A stretch of 64,000 nt of DNA, taken from assembly GCF_019924045.1 (NCBI RefSeq), contig NZ_JAHXBN010000028.1, positions 124,001 to 188,000 of the forward strand, read 5' to 3'. The stretch comes from Dyadobacter fermentans. Its GTDB lineage: Bacteria > Bacteroidota > Bacteroidia > Cytophagales > Spirosomataceae. Below, piece by piece: positions 1 through 6,346 of this stretch; the first letter of the stretch is position 1; every line of letters starts with the position of its first letter. Made by a program: the position numbers and the translations under genes. The notes under the pieces are model-generated. The model was not told the origin of the DNA. It saw nothing but the letters and a program-made list of their open reading frames with translations, and ran no database searches.

Positions 1-386
1 GCCACGCTGTCGCGGAAGAGGTTCTGTACGCGGCGGGCGTCTCGCTGGGCTTTCAGGAAGTTTTCCTCAGCCTGGCCCATTTGCGCGGCAATTTCCGTCG
101 TGTTAAGTGTCGCCAAAAGCTGTCCTCTGCGCACCTTATCGCCCTCTTTTACCATAATATCCTTGATAATCCCTCCTATCTTGAACGATAACCGCGCTTC
201 ATTTTCAGAGCCCAGCAAGCCGGATGTTTCCACGGCCTGCGCCTGGGTCAATGCGGCTGAACTGATGATTTTCACGGGAATGGTGTCGTCGGTCTGCTCC
301 GGCTTCTTTTCTTCCTTACAAGCGGCGGTCAGGAGCGCGGCCGCGAGGACGTAGGCGTATATGATGGGATGTGTTGTAGCTTTCAT
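1..386 (-). CDS. RND efflux periplasmic adaptor (HlyD/AcrA family), partial, N-terminal part
   Basis: Only the first 128 or so residues are inside the window; the gene continues past the left edge. Translation from the ATG at 386 gives a hydrophobic leader ending in a lipobox-like LLTAAC, so it is probably a lipoprotein anchored at Cys23. An acidic and lysine-rich linker follows, then a biotinyl/lipoyl-type segment (VKEGDKVRRGQLLATL), the hallmark of membrane fusion proteins that bridge an inner-membrane RND pump and a TolC channel. It starts 6 bp after the stop of the TolC gene and lies downstream of a TetR gene on the same strand, so this is an efflux operon whose RND pump is expected beyond position 1. 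Substrate cannot be told from the visible part. Confidence 0.88.
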   Translation of the reverse strand, partial: MKATTHPIIYAYVLAAALLTAACKEEKKPEQTDDTIPVKIISSAALTQAQAVETSGLLGSENEARLSFKIGGIIKDIMVKEGDKVRRGQLLATLNTTEIAAQMGQAEENFLKAQRDARRVQNLFRDSV

Positions 387-392
387 ATCATG

Positions 393-1760
393 TTAGTTTG
401 AAAATAAGTAGCTCGCCCGGGCCCGCTCCAATTCGGCAGCGCGGGTCTGGACATTCAAATAGGAAATGCTTTGTTGAAGCTGGTCGTTGATCAGCCGGTT
501 CTGCGCGTCAAGTAATTCGATGTAGAGCAGCTGGCCTTCCCGGTAGAGTTTCTGCTGGTCCTGATAGTATTGCTGCGACAATGCAGTCTGGCTTTTGGTA
601 GCGCGGTAAGTGAGCACTGCCGATTGAAAAGTATTGGCGGCTGTTTTGTTTTGTAGTTGAAGCTGTTGTTCTACCTGACTGATCTGCTCGCCGGTAGCCT
701 TCTGCTCCAATTCGGCTTGTTTCACTTTGTATTGCGTGCGGTTGTTGGCAAACACACGCCAATCGAGCGTCACGCCGAAAAGGTAATAGCGGGTATCGCG
801 GTTGAAATTAACGAAATCACCCTGCGAACCCAGGTCAATGAATGTCGATAGCTTCGGCAATGCGCCTGCCTGTGCCAGCTGGCCGGATAATGCATTGATT
901 TTCGAAAGCGATTCCAGCTTCGCCAGCTCCTCTCTCCTACCTGGCGCAGCCGTATCCGCAAGCACTTCCGACTCATTCGGCGACCCTATTTCCAGGCTGG
1001 TTTCCAACGGATTGTTCAGCAAAAAATTAAAATAAGCCTTCGCATTTACCGATTGATTCTTCGCATCCACCAGCCTTGCTTCCAGGCCTATCACCTCATT
1101 CTCCGAGCGGGTCACCACGGTACGGATCGCCTTATCGTTCTTCACCAATGCCTGGTTGAACCGCAAATTCTCTCTCGCCAGCGAAACGGCGCTTTCCAGA
1201 ATGCGAACGGCCTCCTCGGCTTGCTGGCAGGCATAGTAAGCCAGCTTGATCTCCTTCACTAACTCTCTCCTGTAAACGTCAACCTCCGCCTGCTGCAAAT
1301 GAATCTGCTCCTTTCGGATCCTGGTATTGTAAGTGATTTCGGCATTATAAAGCGGCAGAGAAGTCCGGAATTTGGCATCGTAATAGTTTCGCGGATTGAA
1401 GGTCTGGCTCACATTCTCCACTTTCGGGAATGCCGATGAGTTGGTGAGTTCATTGAGTGAATTATATACCGGGTTCAGCAAATCGCCAATCGGGATGCTG
1501 ATCTTCCTTCCGCCGCGCGAGTCGAGATAAGAAGTACTGAAATTGACCTCGGGGTAAAAGAACGTCCTGGCTTCTTTGAGCGCGAACAGGTTCCTTTCGA
1601 GGATAAACCGCTGTTGTTTAAGCCCCTGGTTATTGTGCAAGGCGTGGTCGATATAGCCTTGCAAATGCGTATCCTGCCCTCGTACGGGATTAAACAGGCT
1701 CAGCAAAGGCACAAGAAGATACTGCCAATGCCGGGGCATGGGTTTCAATAATCGCATCAT
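393..1760 (-). CDS. TolC family outer-membrane efflux protein
   Basis: A 455-residue outer-membrane channel of the TolC/OEP family. The N-terminus has a basic region and hydrophobic stretch ending near GQDTHLQ, consistent with a signal peptide. The body is Gln/Ala/Leu-rich heptad-like helix, with the duplicated TolC pattern (a YIDHALHNNQGLKQQ-type first repeat and a second helical half ending ELERARASYLFSN). Length matches the family. It sits between tetR (50 bp upstream) and the adaptor (6 bp downstream), all on the minus strand, so it supplies the exit duct of this efflux system. A palindrome that also occurs upstream of tetR lies in the gap before its start, pointing to shared repression. 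Confidence 0.9.
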   Translation of the reverse strand: MMRLLKPMPRHWQYLLVPLLSLFNPVRGQDTHLQGYIDHALHNNQGLKQQRFILERNLFALKEARTFFYPEVNFSTSYLDSRGGRKISIPIGDLLNPVYNSLNELTNSSAFPKVENVSQTFNPRNYYDAKFRTSLPLYNAEITYNTRIRKEQIHLQQAEVDVYRRELVKEIKLAYYACQQAEEAVRILESAVSLARENLRFNQALVKNDKAIRTVVTRSENEVIGLEARLVDAKNQSVNAKAYFNFLLNNPLETSLEIGSPNESEVLADTAAPGRREELAKLESLSKINALSGQLAQAGALPKLSTFIDLGSQGDFVNFNRDTRYYLFGVTLDWRVFANNRTQYKVKQAELEQKATGEQISQVEQQLQLQNKTAANTFQSAVLTYRATKSQTALSQQYYQDQQKLYREGQLLYIELLDAQNRLINDQLQQSISYLNVQTRAAELERARASYLFSN

Positions 1761-1779
1761 TTTAAGTAATGTTTAGTTT

Positions 1780-1794
1780 ATAAACAGTGTTTAG
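1780..1794. promoter_or_regulatory. Putative TetR operator upstream of tolC
   Basis: The gap between tolC and tetR contains TAAACA-G-TGTTTA, a 13-bp palindrome about 22 bp before the tolC start. The reverse complement of its core AAACAGTGTTT is exactly the sequence found upstream of tetR at 2454-2464. The same site in front of both the regulator and the efflux genes is the usual arrangement for TetR autoregulation and repression of the pump operon. Binding is inferred. Confidence 0.6.
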
Positions 1795-1810
1795 TGAGTG
1801 GCAAAATTTT

Positions 1811-2425
1811 TTACATTTTCAGATTGGCCATAAAAAGATCGAATGAGCTGTATAGTACCTCGCGGGTCGTGTCATCGGGCAACATGAGAATGCACATGCG
1901 CTCGCGTACGTAAAGCGAAACCAATCCGTGCACAAACGACCAGACCATAATCGCTGTCACATGCAGGTCCGCCGGCCGGATCCTCTTTTGTTCGAGGCAT
2001 TCGGAAAGCGTCGTCAGCAAATAACCGAACGCACATTCCCCCGCCTTCCATTTTTCCTCATTCTTGATCTGCTCCATTGGCGCGCGCATGATGAACATCA
2101 GATCATAGTAATCAGGATTTTCCAGGCCGAATTTGATGTACGTTCTGCCGATCGCCCTCAGCCTTTCAAATGGGTCGGCGATCCCGTCATGCTGGCGTAA
2201 ATGCTTGTCCAGGATATCGAAAGCATTTTCATGAATTACATAGAAAATCTCATCCTTATCCTTGAAATACAGATAGATAGTAGCCGGACTATATTCAATA
2301 TCATCGGCAATGCTACGAATCGACGTCTTATCGTAGCCTTGCTTCAAAAACAGCTGAGTCGCCGATTCGATAACCAGGTTCCTCATTTCCTGCTTCTCCC
2401 GCTCTTTTCTCTCCTTAATCGCCAT
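1811..2425 (-). CDS. TetR/AcrR family transcriptional regulator
   Basis: A 204-residue regulator from the ATG at 2425 (MAIKERKERE); an upstream in-frame extension runs through the operator region and is unlikely to be translated. The N-terminal helix-turn-helix is clear (ESATQLFLKQGYDKTSIRSIA, then SPATIYLYFKDKDEIF). The C-terminal two thirds are helical, as expected for the ligand-binding and dimerisation domain. It lies directly upstream of the tolC and adaptor genes on the same strand and probably represses them until an efflux substrate binds. Matching palindromes flank the gene on both sides. The ligand is unknown. Confidence 0.92.
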   Translation of the reverse strand: MAIKERKEREKQEMRNLVIESATQLFLKQGYDKTSIRSIADDIEYSPATIYLYFKDKDEIFYVIHENAFDILDKHLRQHDGIADPFERLRAIGRTYIKFGLENPDYYDLMFIMRAPMEQIKNEEKWKAGECAFGYLLTTLSECLEQKRIRPADLHVTAIMVWSFVHGLVSLYVRERMCILMLPDDTTREVLYSSFDLFMANLKM

Positions 2426-2452
2426 GCTTTTGTAATTACGATGTGAATATAA

Positions 2453-2488
2453 TAAACACTGTTTAGTAAATGCAAGTTGTTTACTAAA
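2453..2488. promoter_or_regulatory. Putative TetR operator region upstream of tetR
   Basis: Two overlapping dyads lie 28-63 bp before the tetR start. The first is TAAACA-C-TGTTTA at 2453-2465, matching the site upstream of tolC. The second is a perfect 9-bp inverted repeat, TTTAGTAAA at 2462-2470 and TTTACTAAA at 2480-2488, with a 9-bp spacer. The combination looks like an autoregulatory operator with either two binding modes or two dimers. Confidence 0.6.
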
Positions 2489-2545
2489 ATAAGGTAGGAA
2501 TGGCGTAATTCTACCCATGAACGGGAGAAGAATATGCAGGCAATG

Positions 2546-3523
2546 CTATTTCCGCTTGAAACGGTCGTCGGTAAGGGCTTCAAGGAACGCCACGATGTCG
2601 TCGACCTCGTTATCGGAAAGGTTTAGCGCGCTGCCGAGCGACAGATCGCGATTAATGGGATTGCGTACGAATTTATCAGGCGTATTGTAGTACTGGACCA
2701 CCTCGCGCAGTGTTTTAAACATCGCATTGTGCATATAAGGAGCCGTAACGGCTACATTCCGCAGGCCGGGCACTTTAAACAGGCCGATATGCGAGCTGTC
2801 CCTGGTCACTTTAAAACGGCCGGGGTCATTGAGCTCCTTGCCATTAAACAGACCGATGCTCTTGAACCGGTCGGCGGTGAAATCCTCGCCGGAATGACAA
2901 GTGGCGCAATTGGCTTTGCCTATGAACAGCATTCTGCCCCGAACGGCAGCAGCCGACATCGCATGGACGTCCCCGTCCAGGTAGCGATCATAGGGCGTAT
3001 CGGTCGTTTCGAGCGTGCGTTCGAAAGCCGCAATGGCGCCGATCAGGTTTTTAGTATTGACCTCCGTTTTAAATACCTTTTGAAATGCGGCACTGTAAAA
3101 ATCATCTTTTTGAAGGCGTTCCACGGCCTGGTCCACCGGCAGGTCCATTTCGTCGCGTGTGGCGAGCGGGCCGAGCGCCTGCTCTTCGAGGGAAGCCGCG
3201 CGGCCATCCCAAAAGAAATCGGTACGGCCCGACAGGTTTGTCAGCGCCGGACTGTTGCGCGTCAGCCGCGTACCTTTATCACCGATACTGAATGCTGCCG
3301 TATCTGCAAAAGCAAACTGCGGAATATGGCAGGAAGCACAGCTGATCGCTCGCCCCCGCGAGAGGATGGGGTCCGAAAACAGCCTCTCACCCAGTTCCTC
3401 CTTTGTGTTCAGTTCTACCGACGCCTCGTTGCTTTGCAACGACACGAATGCCAGCGAACCACCGCAAAGCACGGCCGCCAGCCATTTTGTAATACCCATT
3501 TTGAAACGTTGGATTTGATTCAA
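2546..3523 (-). CDS. Di-haem cytochrome c peroxidase family protein
   Basis: A 325-residue exported protein with two c-type haem motifs, CASCH at residues 62-66 and CATCH at 206-210, the layout of bacterial cytochrome c peroxidase/MauG proteins. The N-terminus has a hydrophobic leader (residues 10-30). Family motifs include FSDPILSRGR before haem 1, NSPALTNLSGR, FFWDGRA and an AFERTLETTDTPYD segment between the haems. The expected role is periplasmic reduction of hydrogen peroxide, although MauG-like oxidation of another substrate is possible. Its start overlaps the stop of the upstream DsbD-alpha-like gene by 4 bp, so the two are probably translationally coupled. The partner may help with redox handling of the haem-binding cysteines; that is inference. 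Confidence 0.9.
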   Translation of the reverse strand: MNQIQRFKMGITKWLAAVLCGGSLAFVSLQSNEASVELNTKEELGERLFSDPILSRGRAISCASCHIPQFAFADTAAFSIGDKGTRLTRNSPALTNLSGRTDFFWDGRAASLEEQALGPLATRDEMDLPVDQAVERLQKDDFYSAAFQKVFKTEVNTKNLIGAIAAFERTLETTDTPYDRYLDGDVHAMSAAAVRGRMLFIGKANCATCHSGEDFTADRFKSIGLFNGKELNDPGRFKVTRDSSHIGLFKVPGLRNVAVTAPYMHNAMFKTLREVVQYYNTPDKFVRNPINRDLSLGSALNLSDNEVDDIVAFLEALTDDRFKRK

Positions 3524-3975
3524 TGCACTTCAAAAGATTCCTTAAAAGGCACACAAAGGCCGTCCTCATTCGAGCATAAAAGCCCTTTGATCGTACCGGA
3601 AACCTTACCGCCCGCCTTGGCTACTCTGATAGTCTGCCGGAATTCGGCCTTGTCTGTGAAATAGGTATAGGCCTTATCCCAGGTCGGATCCACCGCTTTA
3701 AGCGGCTTCACCGCCCGTATTTCGCCTACGAGTTGGTAGGCATTGTTGGCATTGAATGCAAATTCAGTAGGGAGCGGTCCAATGTCACCCTTGAAGTCGG
3801 ACGAGTAGAGCTTCCAGTTTTTATTGATATCTGCCGAAAATACTATTTCAATCTGCTCGCCGGGTTTGGCGCCCGTTTTCGAAAGGGCCACTTTCCAGTG
3901 TGAAATATCTTTTAGGCCCTGGCTAAAAACGCTGCCCGCACAGCACAGTACCGCCATTAAAATTCTGTAAATCAT
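3520..3975 (-). CDS. Stand-alone DsbD N-terminal (alpha) domain-like protein
   Basis: A 151-residue secreted protein: signal peptide (MIYRILMAVLCCAGSVFSQG) followed by a single immunoglobulin-like domain resembling the periplasmic N-terminal domain of thiol:disulfide interchange protein DsbD. Near the end it keeps two cysteines in LLCSNEDGLCVPF, comparable to the redox-active pair of DsbD alpha, although the spacing here is one residue longer than I expect for E. coli. In full DsbD this domain is fused to a membrane electron conduit and a thioredoxin domain; both are absent here. It overlaps the downstream di-haem peroxidase by 4 bp. Likely role: passing electrons to a periplasmic disulfide. 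Function is inferred from fold and context only. Confidence 0.72.
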   Translation of the reverse strand: MIYRILMAVLCCAGSVFSQGLKDISHWKVALSKTGAKPGEQIEIVFSADINKNWKLYSSDFKGDIGPLPTEFAFNANNAYQLVGEIRAVKPLKAVDPTWDKAYTYFTDKAEFRQTIRVAKAGGKVSGTIKGLLCSNEDGLCVPFKESFEVH

Positions 3976-4368
3976 TGGAATTGCATTTTAAGAATGAAAT
4001 GTCAAACAACTGCAAAGCACGTTGCACCTTACCGGCCCGGCCTTGCAGTTGTCTCAAATCACCACGTACCTAGTTTGTTGAACTCACGATTTAGTCCAAG
4101 TATTGTTGTTGCGTTGCGTCACCCTGAGCGCAGTCGAAGGGCATGTACGGTGTCCGCGGAATCCGTTGCATTGTTGTTACATGCCTGACGGCATTTTACT
4201 AAACGGTCGATATTCGATTGGGCTACCAAGATTACATCGCTAACGCGATTTCGACGCTTTGCCGGCCAGTGCCGTCAGGCACGTGACATTGGTAGAAAAC
4301 ATGGCCCCATGCGATATTTCAGAATCCCGCAGGGATGTAACTACAACGACGTACGCGTCACTAATCCC
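3976..4368. repeat. Gene-free stretch holding a REP-like hairpin cluster
   Basis: No convincing gene. At 4117-4145 lies CACCCTGAGCGCAGTCGAAGGGC, a short dispersed repeat type I recognise from many Bacteroidota genomes. Four small hairpins follow, two in each orientation, with consensus TTAC-stem5-TNAC-stem5: ATGCC/GGCAT (4181-4194), ATCGC/GCGAT (4234-4247), and on the minus strand GTGCC/GGCAC (4269-4282) and ATCCC/GGGAT (4323-4335). The stems differ by paired changes, so the structure is conserved while the sequence is not. TGCCTGACGGCA (4182-4193) and TGCCGTCAGGCA (4270-4281) are also perfect inverted repeats of one another. The cluster lies between two minus-strand genes and may act as an mRNA-stabilising or terminating element. 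Confidence 0.6.
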
Positions 4369-5682
4369 TCATTTCGAGCTTTTGGTCGCTCCTGACGAAG
4401 CGGCGCTGATACCCGACGGCACCGGCTCAGAAATGAGCTCGTTGAGGTCTTTGTTCCATTTCGCAACGTAATCCTCGAAGTATTTGCCGGTAATCTCGCC
4501 AGTGTAGCCGGTGTGGATCTGGCGCACTTCCCCTTTGCGATCGATCAGGATCGTGGTCGGGAATGCCATCATGCGGTTAAGCGCAGGCAACTTGTCGGAA
4601 GCTACTTTCTTGTCCGCAATACCTCCGAACAGAATGTCATATTCGATACCATATTTCTTTTTCAGTGTGCCAAGCGTGTATTTGGCATATTCGAGGTCGT
4701 CTTTCTGCTCGAAACCGATGGCGATCGCTTCTACGCCACGGTCTTTGTTGGCGCGGTACCAAGGCGCCAGGAACGACGTTTGGTCCGTACAGTTAGGGCA
4801 CCAGGTACCGATGATCTCCACGATCACCACCTTGCCTTTATACTTGTCGTCGCTCAGCGAAACCTGCTTGCCGTCGAGGTCGGGCAATGTGAAATCAAGC
4901 TTTTTGTAGCCTTCTTTCAAGTAAGTCAGTTTATAAGGGTCGGGCAATTCCGCCTTGTCGTTCTTGCTGCCTTCGAATTTGGTATTGTCATAAATCCCTG
5001 AGCTGATCACGCCGGTAATGCTGCCATCCTCGTTGATTTTGCCTTTGTACACACGCGGGTTCGGGCCGGAGAAATGCGAGAGTACAAATTCGTCGCCTTC
5101 CACGACGCCTTCGAGCTCGCGGCTATCCCCTACCGTCGACATGACCACGCCGGTGAGTTTGTTGCCTTCCTGTTTCAGAAGTGCCACGTTATCGGGCATT
5201 TTGGCTTTGCTGAAAACCTGCAAATCCCATTTACCGGAGAGATCATGCTTGGTAGGCTGCTCTTTGCCTTTCTCTAAGAAACGGTAATTCTTACCATATT
5301 CAGCCGAGAATGGCAGCGCATTGCCCCGGAAGCCCGGTACGAGGCTGCGGTACTCGCCCGTAATTTTGCCATCTGTTTCTACTTTCGCTACCAGCGCGGC
5401 ATCGTAGGTATTCATCTTTACGAAAATCGAGTCCCCGCCTAGCTTCGTCACCTTGAAATCGTCGCGGCGTGACCCGTTGAGCAGGGTCAGGATCGGGTGG
5501 TCCTTGTCTTTGGCATTGTACTCAAAGTTGAAAGGAATGTGCGTCTCGCTAATCACAAACTCGCCCCTCCATACGCCTTGCCTGGGTGCTTTGGCATCCG
5601 GACCGTCGCCTGCAAATGCTGCGCTGCCGAACAATGTGGCTCCTGCCAATGCCACGGCTTTCATCTGGTTGTTGATTTTCAT
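4369..5682 (-). CDS. TlpA-like thioredoxin-domain protein with N-terminal beta-rich region
   Basis: A 437-residue exported protein. The signal peptide covers about residues 1-24 (ends SAAFAGDG). Residues 30-250 are beta-rich without an enzyme motif I can name. From about 260 there is a TlpA/ResA/AhpC-TSA-type thioredoxin domain (FTLPDLDGKQVSLSD) with active-site WCPNC at 294-298 and a cis-Pro region at MMAFPTTILIDRKG. It should act as a periplasmic or surface thiol-disulfide reductase. WCPNC differs from the common WCxxC choices but keeps both cysteines. The gene is alone on the minus strand. The TTAGTCTA-N9-TAGA near-palindrome at 5831-5854, shared with two nearby promoters, lies about 150 bp before its start. 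Confidence 0.85.
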   Translation of the reverse strand: MKINNQMKAVALAGATLFGSAAFAGDGPDAKAPRQGVWRGEFVISETHIPFNFEYNAKDKDHPILTLLNGSRRDDFKVTKLGGDSIFVKMNTYDAALVAKVETDGKITGEYRSLVPGFRGNALPFSAEYGKNYRFLEKGKEQPTKHDLSGKWDLQVFSKAKMPDNVALLKQEGNKLTGVVMSTVGDSRELEGVVEGDEFVLSHFSGPNPRVYKGKINEDGSITGVISSGIYDNTKFEGSKNDKAELPDPYKLTYLKEGYKKLDFTLPDLDGKQVSLSDDKYKGKVVIVEIIGTWCPNCTDQTSFLAPWYRANKDRGVEAIAIGFEQKDDLEYAKYTLGTLKKKYGIEYDILFGGIADKKVASDKLPALNRMMAFPTTILIDRKGEVRQIHTGYTGEITGKYFEDYVAKWNKDLNELISEPVPSGISAASSGATKSSK

Positions 5683-5830
5683 ACAACTCGAAATTTTTAG
5701 GTTTTTGAAAAATGAAATACGCTGTTTGCGACCCGAGGCATTTTGCAGGATTGGCCCGGATCATCGGCGGTCGGTGGTGGTTTGTGACCGGCCGTTGAAT
5801 CATGCAGCAAATATAAAACGGCGATTTTAA

Positions 5831-5854
5831 TTATCTACAATTTTCGTAGACTAA
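5831..5854 (-). promoter_or_regulatory. Shared near-palindromic operator, copy A
   Basis: Read on the minus strand this is TTAGTCTA-N9-TAGATAA, about 150 bp upstream of the thioredoxin-like gene. Two further copies with the same half-sites and the same 9-bp spacer occur at 6198-6222 and 10972-10996. The minus-strand context TACTTAGTCTA is also close to the minus-strand context of copy C (TACTTTGTCTA). Probably the binding site of one dimeric regulator; its identity is unknown. Confidence 0.6.
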
Positions 5855-5955
5855 GTAGAATAAACTCGTTTTTCGTACCACCAAACTCCTACACAGGTAC
5901 CTATAATGCAGCCCGTGCATCTGGTGGCAATGTACCCGATTTGTGTTTTTAAAAT

Positions 5956-5988
5956 TTTGATAAACCGCGTCCCGTGCCGTTACCTTTG
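5956..5988 (+). promoter_or_regulatory. Predicted Bacteroidota-type promoter for the TonB receptor leader
   Basis: TTTG at 5956-5959 and TACCTTTG at 5981-5988, an exact TAnnTTTG -7 box, are separated by 21 bp, the Bacteroidota primary sigma factor pattern. Transcription from about 5995 would give a leader of about 350 nt before the TonB receptor start at 6347, covering the Cys-rich mini-ORF and both hairpins. Confidence 0.6.
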
Positions 5989-6015
5989 TGGCGTCTTACA
6001 ATTACTACCTGCAAA

Positions 6016-6082
6016 GTAAATGTGATTTATAGGTGAAGCCTTCCGCCGGTCGGCCGCCGTAGTTCGGAAACTATAAATTTAC
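6016..6082 (+). promoter_or_regulatory. Leader hairpin immediately before the Cys-rich mini-ORF
   Basis: GTAAAT (6016-6021) plus TTATAG (6027-6032) can pair with CTATAA-ATTTAC (6071-6082), leaving a 5-nt bulge, and TTCCG (6041-6045) pairs with CGGAA (6065-6069) inside. The outer stem ends 5 nt before the mini-ORF ATG, so it could gate its translation. I do not recognise a known riboswitch class. Confidence 0.4.
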
Positions 6083-6087
6083 AAATC

Positions 6088-6177
6088 ATGTCAAAATCAG
6101 TCCCTTGCAAACATTGCGTGCTGAAAAGCACTTGTACACAACATCGTTGTTGTCCGGCGGATATCTGGCGGAGTTAA
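6088..6177 (+). CDS. Cys-rich 29-residue mini-ORF (possible leader peptide)
   Basis: An ATG at 6088 opens a 29-codon frame ending in TAA at 6175-6177, too short for ordinary gene calling. The peptide has five cysteines (residues 7, 10, 16, 21 and 22), arranged as CKHC, then STC, then TQHRCC. It lies inside the predicted leader of the TonB receptor, after a hairpin and before a near-palindromic operator and a second hairpin. Clustered Cys codons fit a cysteine-sensing attenuation peptide. Alternatively the CxxC plus HRCC pattern could bind a metal, as proposed for the copper-responsive upstream ORF (CruR) of Bordetella. There is no homology evidence and it could be a chance ORF, but its position and composition are striking. 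Confidence 0.45.
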   Translation: MSKSVPCKHCVLKSTCTQHRCCPADIWRS

Positions 6178-6197
6178 TTGTCAATTTTTTTATTCTT

Positions 6198-6222
6198 TTA
6201 GTCTATAAAATCAATAGATTAA
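6198..6222 (+). promoter_or_regulatory. Shared near-palindromic operator, copy B
   Basis: TTAGTCTA-N9-TAGATTAA, the most symmetric of the three copies, about 125 bp before the TonB receptor start. A TTG at 6178-6180 lies about 20 bp upstream, so the site may overlap the -7 region of a second promoter that would bypass the mini-ORF. Confidence 0.62.
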
Positions 6223-6234
6223 ATATAATGCAAC

Positions 6235-6312
6235 TTGATCCGACGGTGTGCGGAATGGCTACCGACGGGACTGCAGGCTCTCCGTCCAGCCATTCCTGCC
6301 ATCGCCGGATCA
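6235..6312 (+). promoter_or_regulatory. Nested hairpin in the TonB receptor 5' leader
   Basis: Three nested perfect stems: TGATCCG (6236-6242) with CGGATCA (6306-6312); GGAATGGCT (6252-6260) with AGCCATTCC (6288-6296); GACGG (6264-6268) with CCGTC (6282-6286). They are separated by a 9-by-9 internal loop and a small 3-by-1 loop. No U-run follows, so it is not a simple terminator. The gene start is 34 nt downstream. It may be a regulatory RNA element; no known class is recognised. Confidence 0.5.
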
Positions 6313-6346
6313 GGTTTCCAACAGGTTTAAGATCCTATAAATACTT

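Noticed and set aside
6016..6312. A known riboswitch (cobalamin, SAM, TPP, cyclic di-GMP or THF) in the TonB receptor leader
   Set aside because: I looked for conserved cores of these classes and found none. The structure is reported only as unclassified.
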